Part shown: piece by piece, positions 63,585 through 64,000 of the stretch | How positions within the stretch are numbered: position 1 is the first letter of the stretch | Layout of the letters: the number at the start of each line of letters is the position of its first letter | NCBI RefSeq assembly: GCF_023555055.1 | Contig: NZ_JAMJPL010000003.1 | Location: 124,001 to 188,000, forward strand | Source of the DNA: Marinobacter sp. ATCH36 | GTDB taxonomy: Bacteria > Pseudomonadota > Gammaproteobacteria > Pseudomonadales > Oleiphilaceae | Length of the DNA: 64,000 nucleotides | Direction: 5' to 3' | Translations under genes and position numbers: made by a program | The notes under the pieces: generated by a model | Seen by the model: only the letters and a program-made list of their open reading frames with translations | Databases searched by the model: none | What the model was told of the DNA's origin: nothing

Positions 63585-64000
63585 CGCGGAAATACCAGTG
63601 ATCGTAACCAGCACGCCATCGTTCATGCGGACAGCGGTAATGCGAAAGCTCAGATTCAGGCCCTCATAAAGGTAACGGGTCTCCATCTGCATGGGGATAT
63701 CCGATTCGACCACACTACAATAGGCCTGGAATATGTCTTTTTCCTTGGCCTCAGGATGGGTGTCCAGTGGCCGTGGAAACCGCCGCTGGTTCCGATTCAG
63801 AGTATTCCATCCTGGCCCATAATCCCCCTTGCAGGGTGTCGCAGCCTTGATCGCGCAGGTAGGAGGCCTGTTCACGGGTGGAGACATTGCCGGCAGTTAC
63901 CGCCAGTCCCAATTCACGAGCTATGCCAACCATCGATTCAATGGTTTCCTGGTGATGGCGATTGTTCACACACTCATTGATCAGGGCTTCGCCAAGGCGG
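63576..64000 (-). pseudogene. Decayed PAS/EAL domain remnant (partial, runs off the window)
   Basis: Reading leftward, the frame from 64000 to a TGA at 63751 encodes the C-terminal end of an EAL domain (ALINECVNNRHHQETIESM and IARELGLAVTAGNVS, then GCDTLQGGLWA). It has lost the catalytic Glu, since the usual VAEGVE reads VTAGNV. It then continues into an unrelated tail. In another frame, 63746-63576 encodes a PAS-like fragment (RYLYEGLNLSFRITAVRMND, then GVLVTITGISALKN) with no downstream GGDEF; it ends against the xdhC-like gene. Two frames and out-of-order domains indicate a broken signalling gene. The upstream part lies beyond the window, so an intact EAL ORF upstream remains possible. Confidence 0.65.

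Overview
The window reads as chromosome of a marine gammaproteobacterium, most likely Marinobacter or a close relative. This is inferred from protein resemblance (EtfD/EtfBA, cytochrome bd operon, RecQ, glycogen enzymes) and from compact, moderately GC-rich gene packing; no rRNA or housekeeping marker confirms the genus. Nearly all DNA is coding. Only one stretch over 300 bases lacks a gene (2234-2648), and it carries a strong regulatory palindrome. I see no insertion sequence, prophage or CRISPR array.

Layout. 1-4400: slyD, then the electron-transfer flavoprotein branch of fatty-acid oxidation (etfD divergent from etfBA) with a PsrA-like operator between them. 4400-7030: two small membrane-anchored proteins, a small integral membrane protein and a saccharopine-dehydrogenase-like reductase. 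7035-12750: a cydABDC operon (cytochrome bd oxidase plus its assembly ABC exporter). 12.9-23.8 kb: mixed genes, including a methyltransferase, tRNA-Leu(TAA), a PAS-GGDEF-EAL protein, two crotonases, a patatin lipase, a DMT transporter, an ABC-2 exporter and a DUF192 lipoprotein.

23.8-30.8 kb: the most unusual block, a selenium locus. A PhnD/PhnC/PhnE-type ABC importer (with two permease domains fused in one chain) diverges from a SenB-type selenosugar synthase. Convergent with senB is a flavin oxidoreductase-SelD fusion, itself coupled to a histone-like Lys/Ala-rich protein. No senA (selenoneine synthase) lies in the window, so the final selenometabolite is open. The implied route is: selenium oxyanion uptake, reduction, selenophosphate, selenosugar.

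30.9-40.6 kb: a PilZ-like protein, a GNAT-nitrilase fusion, a chemoreceptor, a periplasmic binding protein, a thioesterase-fold protein, RecQ, an acyltransferase and a carboxylesterase. 40.6-55.1 kb: a complete glycogen synthesis and breakdown cluster, with glgB-glgA-glgP leftward and glgC-GH57-malQ-PilZ-SDR-glgP2 rightward. It has two alpha-glucan phosphorylases at its outer edges and a c-di-GMP-receptor-type gene inside.

55.1-64 kb: TrkH potassium transporter, an outer-membrane barrel, ACP phosphodiesterase, a RimB-like protease, a RES-Xre toxin-antitoxin pair with an inverted-repeat operator, an isoquinoline-1-oxidoreductase-type molybdoenzyme with its XdhC chaperone, and a decayed PAS/EAL remnant at the window edge.
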